From Corydoras sp. C115 (lineage: Eukaryota; Chordata; Actinopteri; Siluriformes; Callichthyidae): a DNA stretch of 64,000 nt. Of this stretch, positions 1 through 10,812 are shown one piece after another. Below the pieces are notes generated by a model. That model saw only the letters and a program-made list of their open reading frames with translations, was not told the origin of the DNA and did not search any database. A program made the position numbers and the translations under genes. Position 1 is the first letter of the stretch, and each line of letters starts with the position of its first letter. The stretch covers positions 152,501 through 216,500 of the forward strand of contig JAFMOC010000393.1 in the NCBI GenBank assembly GCA_019802505.1, in the 5' to 3' direction.

Positions 1-469
1 CCACTGCGCCACCCCAAAACAAAAATGAATACAATGAATGTTTTTTGAATTTTTTTTCAGGACTAATGTCTCCAACGCGCCCGTTTTCTGAAGCTTTTCT
101 GAAGTAGCTTTCCTGAAGCGGGACGATGCTGGATGATGCTCAGTACACCTAATGTCTCTTGCTCTGTGACTTCTTGTTAGGCGTCCCCCAAGGCACCGCA
201 CTTCTATATATATATATTTATTCATTCATTCATTATCTTCCGCTTTATCCTCTATTAGGGTCGCGGTGGGGTTCTCCATGCCCATCCAGAGGAGAACGTC
301 TCGGGTGCTGGGCAGATAGACAATCCATCGCTGGGCACACACTCACTCACACAGACACACTCTATATGGGGCAATTTGGAGAACTCAATTGACCTTGATC
401 CATGTTTTTGGACTGTTTCGCACTTCTGCCCCCCGAGGGGGGGAGGGCACCACTATTTGAGAAGGACTG
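1..469 (-). mobile_element. hAT (Buster/Charlie-like) non-autonomous element, partial, split by a SINE
   Basis: Read on the minus strand, it starts at 469 with CAGTCCTTCTCAAATAGTGG, close to the terminal repeats of the two other copies here (20772 and 36701). The following G/C-rich hairpin and the stretch at 160-205 (GCGGTGCC...CGCCTAACAAGA) align by eye with the copy at 20772-20880. The stretch at 15-50 resembles 21275-21310 of that copy. The other terminus lies beyond the left edge. A SINE-A is inserted at 206-418. Confidence 0.7.
206..418 (-). mobile_element. SINE-A copy, 5'-truncated, inside the hAT element
   Basis: The tail (TA-rich, then ATTCATTC) is on the left. The copy is truncated after GGACTGT, so the tRNA-like head is missing. 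A 9-bp TSD, CGCACTTCT, lies at 197-205 and 419-427. A truncated body with a TSD is the signature of LINE-driven insertion. Here the TA run sits inside the TSDs and belongs to the tail. Confidence 0.85.
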
Positions 470-493
470 CCCTACTGTGACAGAAAAAAAACG

Positions 494-3283
494 GCGGGTG
501 AGGTTTAGGACTAGCGGGTGAGGTTTAGGACCAGCGGGTGAGGTTTAGGACCAGCGGGTGAGGTTTAGGACCAGCAGGTGAGGTTTAGGACCAGCGGGTG
601 AGGTTTAGGACCAGCGGGTGAGGTTTAGGACCAGCGGGTGAGAGGTTTAGGACCAGCGGGTGAGGTTTAGGACCAGCGGGTGAGGTTTAGGACCAGCGGG
701 TGAGATTTAGGACCAGCGGGTGAGGTTTAGGACCAGCGGGTGAGGTTTAGGACCAGCGGGTGAGGTTTAGGACCAGCAGGTGAGGTTTAGGACCAGCAGG
801 TGAGGTTTAGGACCAGCAGGTGAGGTTTAGGACCAGCTGGTTTAGGACTAGCAGTTGAGGTTTAGGACCAGCGGGTGAGGTTTAGGACCAGCAGGTTTAG
901 GACCAGCGGGTGAGGTTTAGGACCAGCAGGTGAGGTTTAGGGCCAGACGTTGAGGTTTAGGACCAGCAGGTGAGGTTTAGGACCAGCAGGTTTAGGACCA
1001 GCAGGTTTAGGACCAGCGGGTGAGGTTTAGGACCAGCAGGTTTAGGACCAGCGGGTGAGGTTTAGGACCAGCGGGTGAGGTTTAGGACCAGCAGGTGAGG
1101 TTTAGGACCAGCAGTTGAGGTTTAGGATCAGCGGGTGAGGTTTAGGACCAGCGGGTAAGGTTTAGGACCAGCGGGTAAGGTTTAGACCAGCGGGTGAGGT
1201 TTAGGACCAGCAGGTGAAGGTTTAGGACCAGCGGGTGAGGTTTAGGACCAGCGGGTGAGGTTTAGGACCAGCAGGTGAAGTTTAGGACCAGCGGGTGAGG
1301 TTTAGGACCAGCGGGTGAGGTTTAGGACCAGCGGGTGAGGTTTAGGACCAGCTGAGGTTTAGGACCTAGCGGGTTGAGGTTTAGGACCAGCGGGTGAGGT
1401 TTAGGACCAGCAGGTGAGGTTTAGGACCAGCGGGTGAGGTTTAGGACCAGCGGGTGAGGTTTAGGACCAGCGGGTGAGGTTTAGGACCAGCGGGTGAGGT
1501 TTAGGACCAGCAGGTGAGGTTTAGGACCAGCGGGTGAGGTTTAGGACCAGCGGGTGAGGTTTAGGACCAGCGGGTGAGATTTAGGACCAGCAGGTGAGGT
1601 TTAGGACCAGCGGGTGAGGTTTAGGACCAGCGGGTGAGATTTAGGACCAGCGGGTGAGGTTTAGGACCAGCGGGTGAGGTTTAGGACCAGCGGGTGAGGT
1701 TTAGGACCAGCAGGTGAGGTTTAGGACCAGCAGGTGAGGTTTAGGACCAGCAGGTGAGGTTTAGGACCAGCTGGTTTAGGACTAGCAGTTGAGGTTTAGG
1801 ACCAGCGGGTGAGGTTTAGGACCAGCAGGTTTAGGACCAGCGGGTGAGGTTTAGGACCAGCAGGTGAGGTTTAGGGCCAGACGTTGAGGTTTAGGACCAG
1901 CAGGTGAGGTTTAGGACCAGCAGGTTTAGGACCAGAGGTTTAGGACCAGCGGGTGAGGTGAGGTTTAGGACCAGCGGGTGAGGTTTAGGACCAGCGGGTG
2001 AGGTTTAGGACCAGCAGGTGAGGTTTAGGACCAGCAGTTGAGGTTTAGGATCAGCGGGTGAGGTTTAGGACCAGCGGGTAAGGTTTAGGACCAGCGGGTA
2101 AGGTTTAGGACCAGCGGGTGAGGTTTAGGACCAGCAGGTGAAGTTTAGGACCAGCGGGTGAGGTTTAGGACCAGCGGGTGAGGTTTAGGACCAGCAGGTG
2201 AAGTTTAGGACCAGCGGGTGAGGTTTAGGACCAGCGGGTGAGGTTTAGGACCAGCGGGTGAGGTTTAGGACCAGCGGGTGAGGTTTAGGACCAGCTGGTT
2301 TAGGACTAGCAGTTGAGGTTTAGGACCAGCGGGTGAGGTTTAGGACCAGCAGTTGAGGTTTAGGACCAGCGGGTGAGGTTTAGGACCAGCGGGTGAGGTT
2401 TAGGACCAGCGGGTGAGGTTTAGGACCAGCAGGTGAGGTTTAGGACCAGCAGGTTTAGGACCAGCGGGTGAGGTTTAGGACCAGCAGGTTTAGGACCAGC
2501 GGGTGAGGTTTAGGACCAGCAGGTTTAGGACCAGCGGGTGAGGTTTAGGACCAGCAGGTGAGGTTTAGGACCAGCAGGTGAGGTTTAGGACCAGCGGGTG
2601 AGGTTTAGGACCAGCGGGTGAGGTTTAGGACCAGCAGGTTTAGGACCAGCGGGTGAGGTTTAGGACCAGCGGGTGAAGTTTAGGACCAGCGGGTGAGGTT
2701 TAGGACCAGCTGGTTTAGGACTAGCAGTTGAGGTTTAGGACCAGCGGGTGAGGTTTAGGACCAGCAGGTGAGGTTTAGGACCAGCAGTTGAGGTTTAGGA
2801 TCAGCGGGTGAGGTTTAGGACCAGCAGGTGAGGTTTAGGACCAACGGGTGAGGTTTAGGACCAGCAGGTGAGGTTTAGGACCAGCGGGTGAGGTTTAGGA
2901 CCAGCGGGTGAGGTTTAGGACCAGCGGGTGAGGTTTAGGACCAGCGGGTGAGGTTTAGGACCATCGGGTGAGGTTTAGGACCAGCGGGTGAGGTTTAGGA
3001 CCAGCTGGTTTAGGACTAGCAGTTGAGGTTTAGGACCAGCAGTTGAGGTTTAGGACCAGCGGGTGAGGTTTAGGACCAGCAGGTGAGGTTTAGGACCAGC
3101 AGGTGAGGTTTAGGACCAGCGGGTGAGGTTTAGGACCAGCGGGTGAGGTTTAGGACCAGCTGGTTTAGGACCACCAGTTGAGGTTTAGGACCAGCAGGTG
3201 AGGTTTAGGACCAGCGGGTGAGGTTTAGGACCAGCGGGTGAGGTTTAGGACCAGCGGGTGAGGTTTAGGACCAGCGGGTGAGG
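494..3283. repeat. 20-bp minisatellite, about 2.8 kb
   Basis: Tandem unit GAGGTTTAGGACCAGCGGGT with variants (GCAGGT, GCAGTT, GCTGGT, GATCAG) and shortened units. The rare variant GGCCAGACGT occurs at 941 and 1875, 934 bp apart. The GATCAG variant recurs near 1121 and 2044, so a higher-order block of about 0.93 kb has itself been duplicated. There is no open frame of note. Confidence 0.97.
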
Positions 3284-3611
3284 TCATCCCGCCGCGGCAG
3301 ACGAACGGTCAGCAGACAGCCTCTGATCTGGGATCAGAGCCCCGTGTGAGCAGCACTCAGAGGACGGCTTTCTAAGCCGGTTAATTTTAGCTGTAATCCT
3401 CAGAAAGCCTCGTCTTGAGAAGGTCGGCTCTGGATGCGCCGACCGAGCGAGGAACAGTCAGAGGCCATGATCATGTGACGCCAAGTCCGGAGGAGACGGA
3501 GAACCATCAGGTCTGCGTTTGAGCAAATTACCCAGCATCGCACGACGGCAACGTGGTACCCATCACGCAGAACACCGCTGATCAGCTGTTAATACTGCTT
3601 TCATATAAATA
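3284..3611. other. Apparently single-copy sequence
   Basis: GC-moderate sequence with no convincing exon, RNA gene or repeat relationship elsewhere in the window. Confidence 0.5.
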
Positions 3612-3940
3612 CAGGGAGTGGTTGCTCAGTGGTCAGGGTGTTGGGCTAACAATCAGAAGGTTGGGGGTTCAAATCCCAGGTCCACTGAAGTTACCAATGT
3701 GGGTTCTTGAGCAAAACCCTTCACCCTCATTGCTCCAGGGGGGCTGTATGTAACCGTGTTCTGACCCCAGACATTAAGTTGGGATACTTGTAAGTCGTAA
3801 TGGCACCAACCAACCCGTCCATTTACTGAGAACGTTGTGGAACGCATGGATCAGGGCGGGGTAGCTCAGTGGTCAGGGTGTTGGGCTAACAATCCAAGGG
3901 TTGTGGGTTCAAATCCCAGGTCCACTGAAGTTAACCTTGA
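3612..3940 (+). mobile_element. SINE-B dimer (tRNA-derived SINE, head-to-tail)
   Basis: The first unit (3612-3840) has an A-box-like head (TTGCTCAGTGG) and B box GGTTCAAATCC. A linker (CCAACCAACCCGTCCATT...) leads into a second head at 3858 with a perfect A box TAGCTCAGTGG and B box GGTTCAAATCC. The family resembles HpaI/Mermaid-type fish SINEs. The same unit-linker-unit order recurs on the minus strand at 44660-44910. Confidence 0.85.
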
Positions 3941-3943
3941 AAT

Positions 3944-4370
3944 TGACTTGATCCATGTTTTTGGACTGTGGGAGGAAACCGGAGAACCCGGAGGAAACCC
4001 ATGCGGACACGGGGAGAACATGGAAACATGGATTATTAGATATGGTCGCCTTGAATTAGTTTCAAATCTCCATCTGAGTGGAGTTTCCATGTTCTCCCCG
4101 TGTCCGCGTGGGTTTCCGCCGGGTTCTCCGGTTTCCTCCCACAGTCCAAAAACATGGATCAAGTCAATTGAATTCTCCAAATTGCCCCATATAGAGTGTG
4201 TCTGTGTGAGTGTGTGAATGTGTGTTCAGTGATAGATTGGCATCCTTTCCTGGGTCTATCTGCCCAGCGCCCGAAACGTTCTCCCCTGGATGGGCATGGG
4301 GAACCCCCGCCCCGTGACCCAAATAGAGGATAAAGCGGAAGATAATGAATGGATGTATGAATTATGAAAA
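3944..4370. mobile_element. Two SINE-A fragments in inverted orientation
   Basis: A minus-strand piece (3944-4027) faces a plus-strand piece (4062-4370) across about 40 bp. The arms 3945-4027 and 4087-4170 are nearly perfect inverted repeats covering the GTTCTCCCCGTGTCCGCG block, so the pair can form a long hairpin. Confidence 0.85.
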
Positions 4371-4374
4371 GGGG

Positions 4375-4728
4375 CGGCACGGTGGCTTAGTGGTTTAGCA
4401 TGTTCTCCTCTCAGCTCTAGAGATTCCCGGTTCGAATCCCAATCTGGGTGGCGTTTCCATGTTCTCCCCGTGTCCGCGTGGGTTTCCTCCAGATTCTCCG
4501 GTTTCCTCCCACAGTCCAAAAACATGGATCAAGGTAATTGAGTTCTCCAAATTGCCCCATATAGAGTGTGTCTGTGTGAGTGAGTGTGTGCCCAGAGATG
4601 GATTGGTGTCCTGTCCTGGGTGTATCTGCCCAGCGCCCGAAACGTTCTACCCTGGATGGGCATGGGGAACAACCACCCCCCCCCCGCGACTCTAATATAG
4701 GATAAAGCAGAAGATAATGGATGGATGT
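4375..4728 (+). mobile_element. SINE-A, full length
   Basis: Intact A box TGGCTTAGTGG and B box GGTTCGAATCC. Ends in GATAATGGATGGATG. The 13-bp flanks TTATGAAAAGGGG and TTATGAAGAGGGG are a TSD with one mismatch. Confidence 0.9.
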
Positions 4729-4739
4729 TATGAAGAGGG

Positions 4740-5366
4740 GCATGGAAACTCCACCCTGGATCCCCAGCGCTGGGCCACCGCGCCCAACTTTTCGCCATAG
4801 TATGGAGCTTATATCACCTTGAAATCGGACAAAACCCTGAGTACAGGGGTTGGGTTTGACTGCAGAGGTGGAAGTGACGTGTGCAGCTCTGGCAGAGTGA
4901 TTATCTGAAATATTTCCGCGGCCGCCTCCTTTATCAACTCTATACTCGGAGCATGAGTGGCTTCGTCTGTGGGACGCTTTGAAGCAGAACATCTGCTAAA
5001 GCGATCTGCAGCTGCAAGAATCTGAAGCTTCACCGCATTACTCCCTCAGCAGCTGCACCGCTCCACCGGCGCGGCCAAACGCGGCCGCCGACCCGCCGCG
5101 GCCCGGCGTCCACAGGAAGAGGAAAATCTGAACGAATGGAGGGTGAACACGGTCGTCTCAATCAAAAATAAGAAAAAGGATGTCATTTAACCAGCTAAGC
5201 ATTTTCTGAGCTGCTCTCAGCCCGGGACTCACATGTTCTCCTGATCGGCATAAAAGAAATACAAAGAAATAAAAAAAATACACTTTTAAATCTGCAGACG
5301 AACACGAAGAGAATTTAAAAGAAATAAAAAAAAACAACTGCATGTAGGAAAGTTACTCCAAAAAAA
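4740..5366. other. Non-repeat sequence with GC-rich patch
   Basis: The start still resembles a SINE fragment (GGCATGGAAACTCCACCC). 5040-5110 is CpG-rich (CGGCGCGGCC, CCGCCGCGGCCC). No splice-bounded reading frame was recognised. Confidence 0.4.
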
Positions 5367-5709
5367 TCCATCCATTATCTCCCGCTTTATCCTCTATTAG
5401 GGTCGCGGTGGGGTTCCCCATGCCCATCCAGGGGAGAACGTTTCGGGCGCTGGGCAGATACACCCAGGACAGGGCGCCAATCTATCGCTGGGCACACACT
5501 CACTCACACAGACACACTCTATATGGGGCAATTTGGCAAATTCAATTGACTTGATCCATGTTTTTGGACTGTGGGAGGAAACCGGAGAACCCGGAGGAAA
5601 CCCACGCGGACACGGGGAGAACATGGAAACTCCACCCAGATTGGGATTCGAACCGGGAATCCCTAGAGCTGAGAGGAGAACATGCTAAACCACTAAGCCA
5701 CCGTGCCAC
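5367..5709 (-). mobile_element. SINE-A, full length
   Basis: Tail on the left (TCCATCCATTATC), body without large gaps, head ending GTGCCACC on the right. The next copy starts within a few bases, so the two are head-to-tail neighbours. Confidence 0.9.
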
Positions 5710-5712
5710 CAA

Positions 5713-6413
5713 TGCATCCATTATCTCCCGCTTTATCCTCTATTAGGGTCGCGGGGGGGGGGGGGGGGGGGTTCCCCATGTCCATCCAGGGGAGAACGTC
5801 TCGGGCGCTGGGCAGATACACCCAGGACAGGGCGCCAATCTATCACTGGGCACACACTCACTCACACAGACACACTCTATATGGGGCAATTTGGAGAATT
5901 CAATTGACCTTGGTGGCTTAGTGGTTGGCATGTTCTCCTCTCAGCACTAGGGATTCCCGGTTCGAATCCCAATCTGGGTGGAGTTTCCATGTTCTCCCTG
6001 TGTCCGCGTGGGTTTCCTCCGGGTTCTCCGGTTTCCTCCCACAGTCCAAAAACATGGATCAAGTCAATTGAGTTCTCCAAATTGCCCCATATAGAGTGTG
6101 TTTGTGTGAGTGAGTGTGTGCCCAGTGATAGATTGGTGTCCTGTCCTGGGTCTATCTGCCCAGCGCCCGAGATGTTCTCCCCTGGATGGGCATGGGGAAC
6201 CCCACCGCGACCCTAATAGAGGATAAAGCGGGAGATAATGAATGAATGTATGAATTGACCTTGATCCATGTTTTTGGACTGTGGGAGGAAACCGGAGAAC
6301 CAGGAGGAAACCCACGCAGACACGGGGAGAACATGGAAACTCCACCCAGATTGGGATTCAAACCGGGAATCCCCAGCGCTGGGGGTGAACGTTGTTCCCA
6401 CTACCCCACGGTG
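5713..6413 (-). mobile_element. SINE-A host copy interrupted by another SINE-A
   Basis: The left part 5713-5911 (with an 18-G run at about 5753-5770) stops at CAATTGACCTT. The same minus-strand copy resumes at 6253 with AATTGACCTTGATCC and runs on to its head at about 6413. The interruption is the plus-strand copy 5912-6252. Confidence 0.85.
5912..6252 (+). mobile_element. SINE-A nested in a SINE-A
   Basis: Begins GGTGGCTTAGTGG and ends GAATGAATGTATG. It is bounded by a perfect 10-bp TSD AATTGACCTT (5902-5911 and 6253-6262) that is itself SINE-A sequence, which fixes the order of the two insertions. Confidence 0.88.
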
Positions 6414-6683
6414 CAGTATTTGAGCTCCAAACTCGAGGTCGTCATCTGAGGAAGGAACGTTAACGTTCTGGATAATCTGCAGAACCCGGCAGACAGCAGA
6501 ACCTGGTTTCTGTTCTGGAAAACTCAGCGGTGTGGCGGGAACGCTGTCAGCACACCGGCATTCCGCAGAAACCTGTCCACCGGACTCCGTTTTCCGTCGG
6601 GAATGACGTTACGCCAGACGGTGCCCTCATGCAGAGAACATTCCATTTAAAAGTGTCCGAGGTAGATAGGGAGCGTGTCTCTA
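6414..6683. other. Apparently single-copy sequence
   Basis: No gene or repeat recognised. Confidence 0.4.
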
Positions 6684-6895
6684 TAGGGGGGGGTGGTTCC
6701 CCATGACCATCTAGGGGAGAACGTTTCGGGCGCTGCGCAGATACACCCAGGACAGGGTGCCAATCTATCACTGGACACACACTCACTCACACATACACTC
6801 TATATGGGGCAATTTGGAGAATTCAATTGACTTGATCCATGTTTTTGGACTGTGGGAGGAAACCGGAGAACCCGGAGGAAACCCACGCGGACACG
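6684..6895 (-). mobile_element. SINE-A fragment
   Basis: Begins inside the element at the G tract (GGGGGGGGTGGTTCCCC) and ends after ACGCGGACACGG. Both tail and tRNA-like head are missing. Confidence 0.85.
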
Positions 6896-7029
6896 GTATT
6901 CCCCCTGGGGTCTTCGTCTGTTAGTTGAAGTTGTGCAGGACGTACACGAGCGTATGTGCAGCCACGCCCAAGAGGGGTCTACACAGGGATTGTTCTCTAT
7001 TAATTTAAATGCGAGGGGGCATGGGGGCC

Positions 7030-7895
7030 ATGGGGGGGGGCACGGTGGTGTAACGGTCAGCACGTCCACCCCTCAGCACTGGGGATCCAGGTTCGAATCC
7101 CATGTCCTCCCTGTGTCCGTGTGGGTTTCCTCCGGTTTCCTCCCACAGTCCAAAAACATGGATTCAAGGTCAATTGAATTCTCTAAATTGCCCCATATAG
7201 AGTGTGTGTGAGGGAGTGTGGCCAGCAATAAATTGGCACCCTGTCCTGGCTGTATCTGCCCAGTGCACAACACTGTCTACCCCGGAGGGGCCCCCCCCCA
7301 ACTCCGCCCCCCCCCCCCGACTCATCCCCCCCCCCCCGACTCATCCCCCCCCACTCGTCCCCCCCCGACTCATCCCCCCCAACTCGCCCCCCCCGACCCC
7401 CCCGACTCCCCCCCTCCCCCCGTCGAAGCAAAAGATAAAGAATGAATGAATTTAGTCTTGGATGGCACGTTGGCGCAGTGGTTCTCCACCCATGTCCACT
7501 TCTCAGCACTGGGGATACATGACATGGATTCAAGGTAAATTGCATGCTCTAAATTGCCCCATATACAGTAGTGTGTGTGTGTGAGTGAATGTGCCCAGTA
7601 ATAAACTGGCACCCTGTCCCGGGTGTAAAACATTTTCCCCCAGAGGGGCATGGGGCATGGGGCATGGGGAACCCCCCCCCCCCCCCAATTGGGTGGCACG
7701 GTACCAATGTCCACCTCTCAGCACTGGGGATCCAGGTTCGATCCCAATCTGTGTGGAGTTTCCATGTTCTCCTCGTGTCCGTGTGAGGTTCCTCCAGGTT
7801 CTCTGGTATCCTCCCACTGTCCAAAAAATGTGGATTAAAGGTGAATTATCTGCTGTAAATTGCCCTTTATAGTGCATATGTGTGCGAGTGGGACT
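7030..7895 (+). mobile_element. Three older, diverged SINE-A copies in tandem
   Basis: Copies at about 7036-7455, 7463-7690 and 7693-7895. They share the head GGCACGGTGG/GGCACGTTGG and the variants CACCTCTCAGCACTGGGGATCC, TAAATTGGCACCCTGTCC and GTGCCCAGTAATAAA, marking an older subfamily. The first has its 3' part replaced by a C-rich run of CCCCCCGACTCAT units (7291-7420). The third lacks most of its 3' half. Confidence 0.8.
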
Positions 7896-8320
7896 CTGAT
7901 GCACCGCATCTGCCATGGTGTCCTGCTTAATGTCACGTTCTAAGGACCTGTACCTAATAACGTGGCCGGGAACTTCTTCATTCCTCATTTTTGACAATTC
8001 TAGCCAAATATACGAGGGCCCTGATTCGTCCGTTTGCCTCAGATGCTTCTTTACTGGCTGATGTTCCAGCGCTGTGCCACTCAGACTGGGTATAATTAAC
8101 AGACTCTAAATTAGAACGTTGGACTGCGGTCATGACGTTCCTCTTTCCTGCTCAGTGTGTGTAGAACAGCGTGGCAGGCCTGAAACTCAAATCTTCCAGT
8201 GGTCACAATGAGCGGCGCCCTCAGCAGACCAGAAGATAAGAGATGAAAGGCGGTTCTGTTACGGTTCCGGAGGACACCGGCGTCCTGAACGTCAAGAGGA
8301 CCAACGCTTTTATATTATAG
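7896..8320. other. Apparently single-copy sequence
   Basis: No gene or RNA recognised; the right end runs into the Tc1 relic. Confidence 0.4.
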
Positions 8321-8480
8321 CTCTTTGGCCAAAAGGGACACTGCTTATGTTTGGAGAAAAAAAGGACAGGAATTCAACCCAAAAAACACCATCCCCACAG
8401 TGAAGCATGGTGGTGGGAGTATTATGCTATGGGGATGCTTCAGTGCATCTGGAATCTGTGGGGTGACCTAAAGAGCTGTA
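8321..8480 (+). pseudogene. Tc1-like transposase relic
   Basis: 8382-8470 reads NTIPTVKHGGGSIMLWGCFS in one frame, the central catalytic-domain block of Tc1/mariner transposases. TTTGGAGAAAAAAAGG upstream encodes the preceding FGEKK-like block but only in a different frame, so at least one frameshift separates them. Only about 50 codons of a roughly 340-residue protein remain and no terminal repeats were seen. The right end stops at a TA microsatellite. Confidence 0.8.
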
Positions 8481-8505
8481 TATATATATATATATATATA
8501 TATAT

Positions 8506-8923
8506 TAGGGGTGTCTTCAACTAAGGATTTTCATAGTCGAATCTGATTCGTCAGATTTTCCCTATAGTCGACCGATAGTCGAATCAGTTAAAATTTCACC
8601 ACAAGATGGCGCTATAAGCGTGGTTTTTAAAAAATAGATTTTTTTTATATTTTACTTATTTTTCTAGAGCACCGTAAATGCTATCCCCGTTCTGGACTTT
8701 TTTTCAAAACAAAATATTAACAGAAATTAGGATGATTTTATTTGACAAAAGGCTATATATATATATAACGAAAACAAAGACATTTCATGTAAAAACTAAT
8801 GCTTAGCAGCAGCCATGGGCGCCCCCATGTGGTCAAAATGGTACATTCGACTATGAGGTTCACAGTCGACTACGGTTCTCCGAATCGAATCGTCGAATCA
8901 GCGAATATTGCAGCTCACCCCTA
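8506..8923. mobile_element. hAT-like MITE
   Basis: Terminal inverted repeat TAGGGGTG (8506-8513) / CACCCCTA (8916-8923), with subterminal repeats of GTCGACTA and ATAGTCGAAT motifs in both orientations. The 8 bases on each side are ATATATAT, consistent with an 8-bp TSD but uninformative in a TA run. No transposase remains. Confidence 0.72.
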
Positions 8924-8935
8924 ATATATATATAT

Positions 8936-9157
8936 TCATTCATTCATTCATTATCTCCCGCTTTATCCTCTATTAGGGTCGCGGTGGGGTTCCCCATGCC
9001 CATCCAGGGGAGAACGTCTCGCGCGCTGGGCAGATACACCCAGGACAGGGCGCCAATCCATCGCTGGGTACACACTCACTCATACAGACACACTCTATAT
9101 GGGGCAATTTGGAGAACTCAATTGACTTGAGAGGAGAACATGCCAACCACTAAAGAT
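8936..9157 (-). mobile_element. SINE-A, left part of an interrupted copy
   Basis: Tail ATTCATTCATTC on the left; joined abnormally at CAATTGACTTGAGAGGAG, so the middle of the element is missing here. The right part is at 9836-9987. Confidence 0.8.
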
Positions 9158-9835
9158 GTAGATCTCAGACTTGGCTGTGTTGGGGGGTAATCTCTGATCA
9201 GTGTATGCTGGCATTTCACCTCTTCACCCACCTCATCATTAATGGGGGGTGTGGCGCTGGAATGATGCTGTTCTGGGGCGCCATCTCAACTATATAGAGT
9301 CTGCAGTATCTGCCTCTTTTAGTTCTGCTGCTCTAGTCAGTGATGCCGGAGTCACATGCTGCACTGTGTCAATTAATTACTTATTAATTAAATGCCGTGC
9401 TTTATTATTAGCTCTAACTCCCTTCCTTTGTCTGTTTCTTTTGAGGTGTCCCCCGGCTTCCTGGAGATCCATTGCTCTGCTTACGAATACTGTATGGATC
9501 CTGACAAGGCGGTCCTGCAGGACGCCCCCTAATGGACTCATATAGTTTTCTAGTTGTTAGTTTTTCCATTTGTTTAGTATCTGGACATGGCTGTCCTACA
9601 CTGTTGTTGCTGCCCGGCCGCTCAAGGAGGACGAGTCCCCCACTGAGTCTCGGTCCTCACAAGGTTTCTTCCTTAAATAACAACATAAAAGGGAGTTTTT
9701 TCTTGCCACTGTCGCTTCGGCTTGCTCTTTGGGGGTTTAAAGGCTTTTCATTCTGTAAAGCTGCTTTGTGACAATGTACTGTTGTAAAAAGCGCTATATA
9801 AATAAATTACTTGACTTGACTTGACTTGACTTGAT
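9158..9835 (+). mobile_element. Retroelement 3' end with (ACTTG)n tail
   Basis: Ends AAAGCTGCTTTGTGACAATG...AAAAAGCGCTATATAAATAAA followed by about four ACTTG units, a 3' end that is common in fish genomes. A second copy lies at 47213-47425 on the minus strand. The 5' boundary is uncertain. It is embedded in a SINE-A whose own CAATTGACTTGATCC merges with the tail. Confidence 0.6.
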
Positions 9836-9987
9836 CCATGTTTTTGGACTGTGCGAGGAAACTGGAGAACCCGGAGGAAACCCACGCGGACACGGGGAGA
9901 ACATGGAAACTCCACCCAGATGGGGATTCGAACCGGGAATCCCTAGAGCTGAGAGGAGAACGTGCTAACCACTAAGCCACTGTTCCG
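9836..9987 (-). mobile_element. SINE-A, right part of the interrupted copy
   Basis: Resumes at GATCCATGTTTTTGGACTGT and runs to the head (CCACTGTTCCGC), followed by a TA run like the one left of 8936. Confidence 0.8.
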
Positions 9988-10244
9988 CATATATATATAT
10001 AATATAAATAAAATGGATGTTCTGAAAGCGATCGTACATAAAGCCTCTCTGGCTCAGGACAGGGGCTGCAGCCTGAAGTCAGGACATGTTGAGAGATAAG
10101 TCAGTTCCAAACATGGCTTCCTCTTCAGAGAGATGCTCAGATACGCAGCGCTGACTCCCACACCGTTTGGGAATGATGACTGAACGTCTATCACTGCATC
10201 TGTGTACCGCTTCCTGCTCATACGGAATCTCCACATGGTCCGGT

Positions 10245-10305
<61 letters not shown>

Positions 10306-10526
10306 GGAGTGTGAGACCGGATTTTGGCTGATAAAATATGGGTCAGGGGACGAGGTTGGCATTGAGCACATGATGTGTAAGCTGAGGTTAAACACTTCAT
10401 TAGACCCTCAGCCAGCGGTGTTTATTTTTTATGCTGAGTCAGAGGAACTGAGATTGATCATGTGACGTCATTATTATTATTATTTTTTATTAAATATGGT
10501 TACATACTTTCAAATAATTAATTATC
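9988..10526. other. Single-copy sequence with a (GT)n microsatellite
   Basis: (GT)29 at 10247-10304. The rest shows no gene. 10470-10490 is a short ATT repeat. Confidence 0.6.
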
Positions 10527-10566
10527 TTCCGTTTTATCCTCTATTAGGGTCGCGGGGGGGGGGTTC
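10527..10566 (-). mobile_element. SINE-A tail fragment
   Basis: ATTATCTTCCGTTTTATCCTC and the following GGGTCGCGGGG; truncated after the G tract. Confidence 0.75.
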
Positions 10567-10810
10567 ACATGTAGTCCTGATTTCACGTTCACGTCCTCGT
10601 CCTCGTCAGGGCCCCACATTCCCGAATTTAAGGTTATATTTGTGTCTCTTTATTAAAGTGCGGTGACAAATCGGGCTCTATGTTAAAATTATTGCTGTGA
10701 GACCTATCCCATCACATCCATTATATTCTAATTAATCCTCTACTAGGGTCACATGGGGGGGGGGGGGTACACTCTTACTCACACAGACACACACATTATA
10801 TAGGGGCAAT
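10567..10810. repeat. Dispersed repeat D, copy 1
   Basis: ACATGTAGTCCTGATTTCACG through GACCTATCCCATCACATCC and a degenerate SINE-like end (TAGGGTCACATGGGGG...ACTCACACAGACACAC). A homologous copy begins at 40567. The family is unrecognised; the SINE-like end is shared, so the two copies have a common origin. Confidence 0.7.
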
Positions 10811-10812
10811 TT

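Noticed and set aside
494..3283. CRISPR array or interstitial telomere
   Set aside because: Units are contiguous with no unique spacers, and the unit is 20 bp, not TTAGGG.
3284..3550. Possible exon in GC-rich sequence after the minisatellite
   Set aside because: No open frame with splice sites and no recognisable residues.
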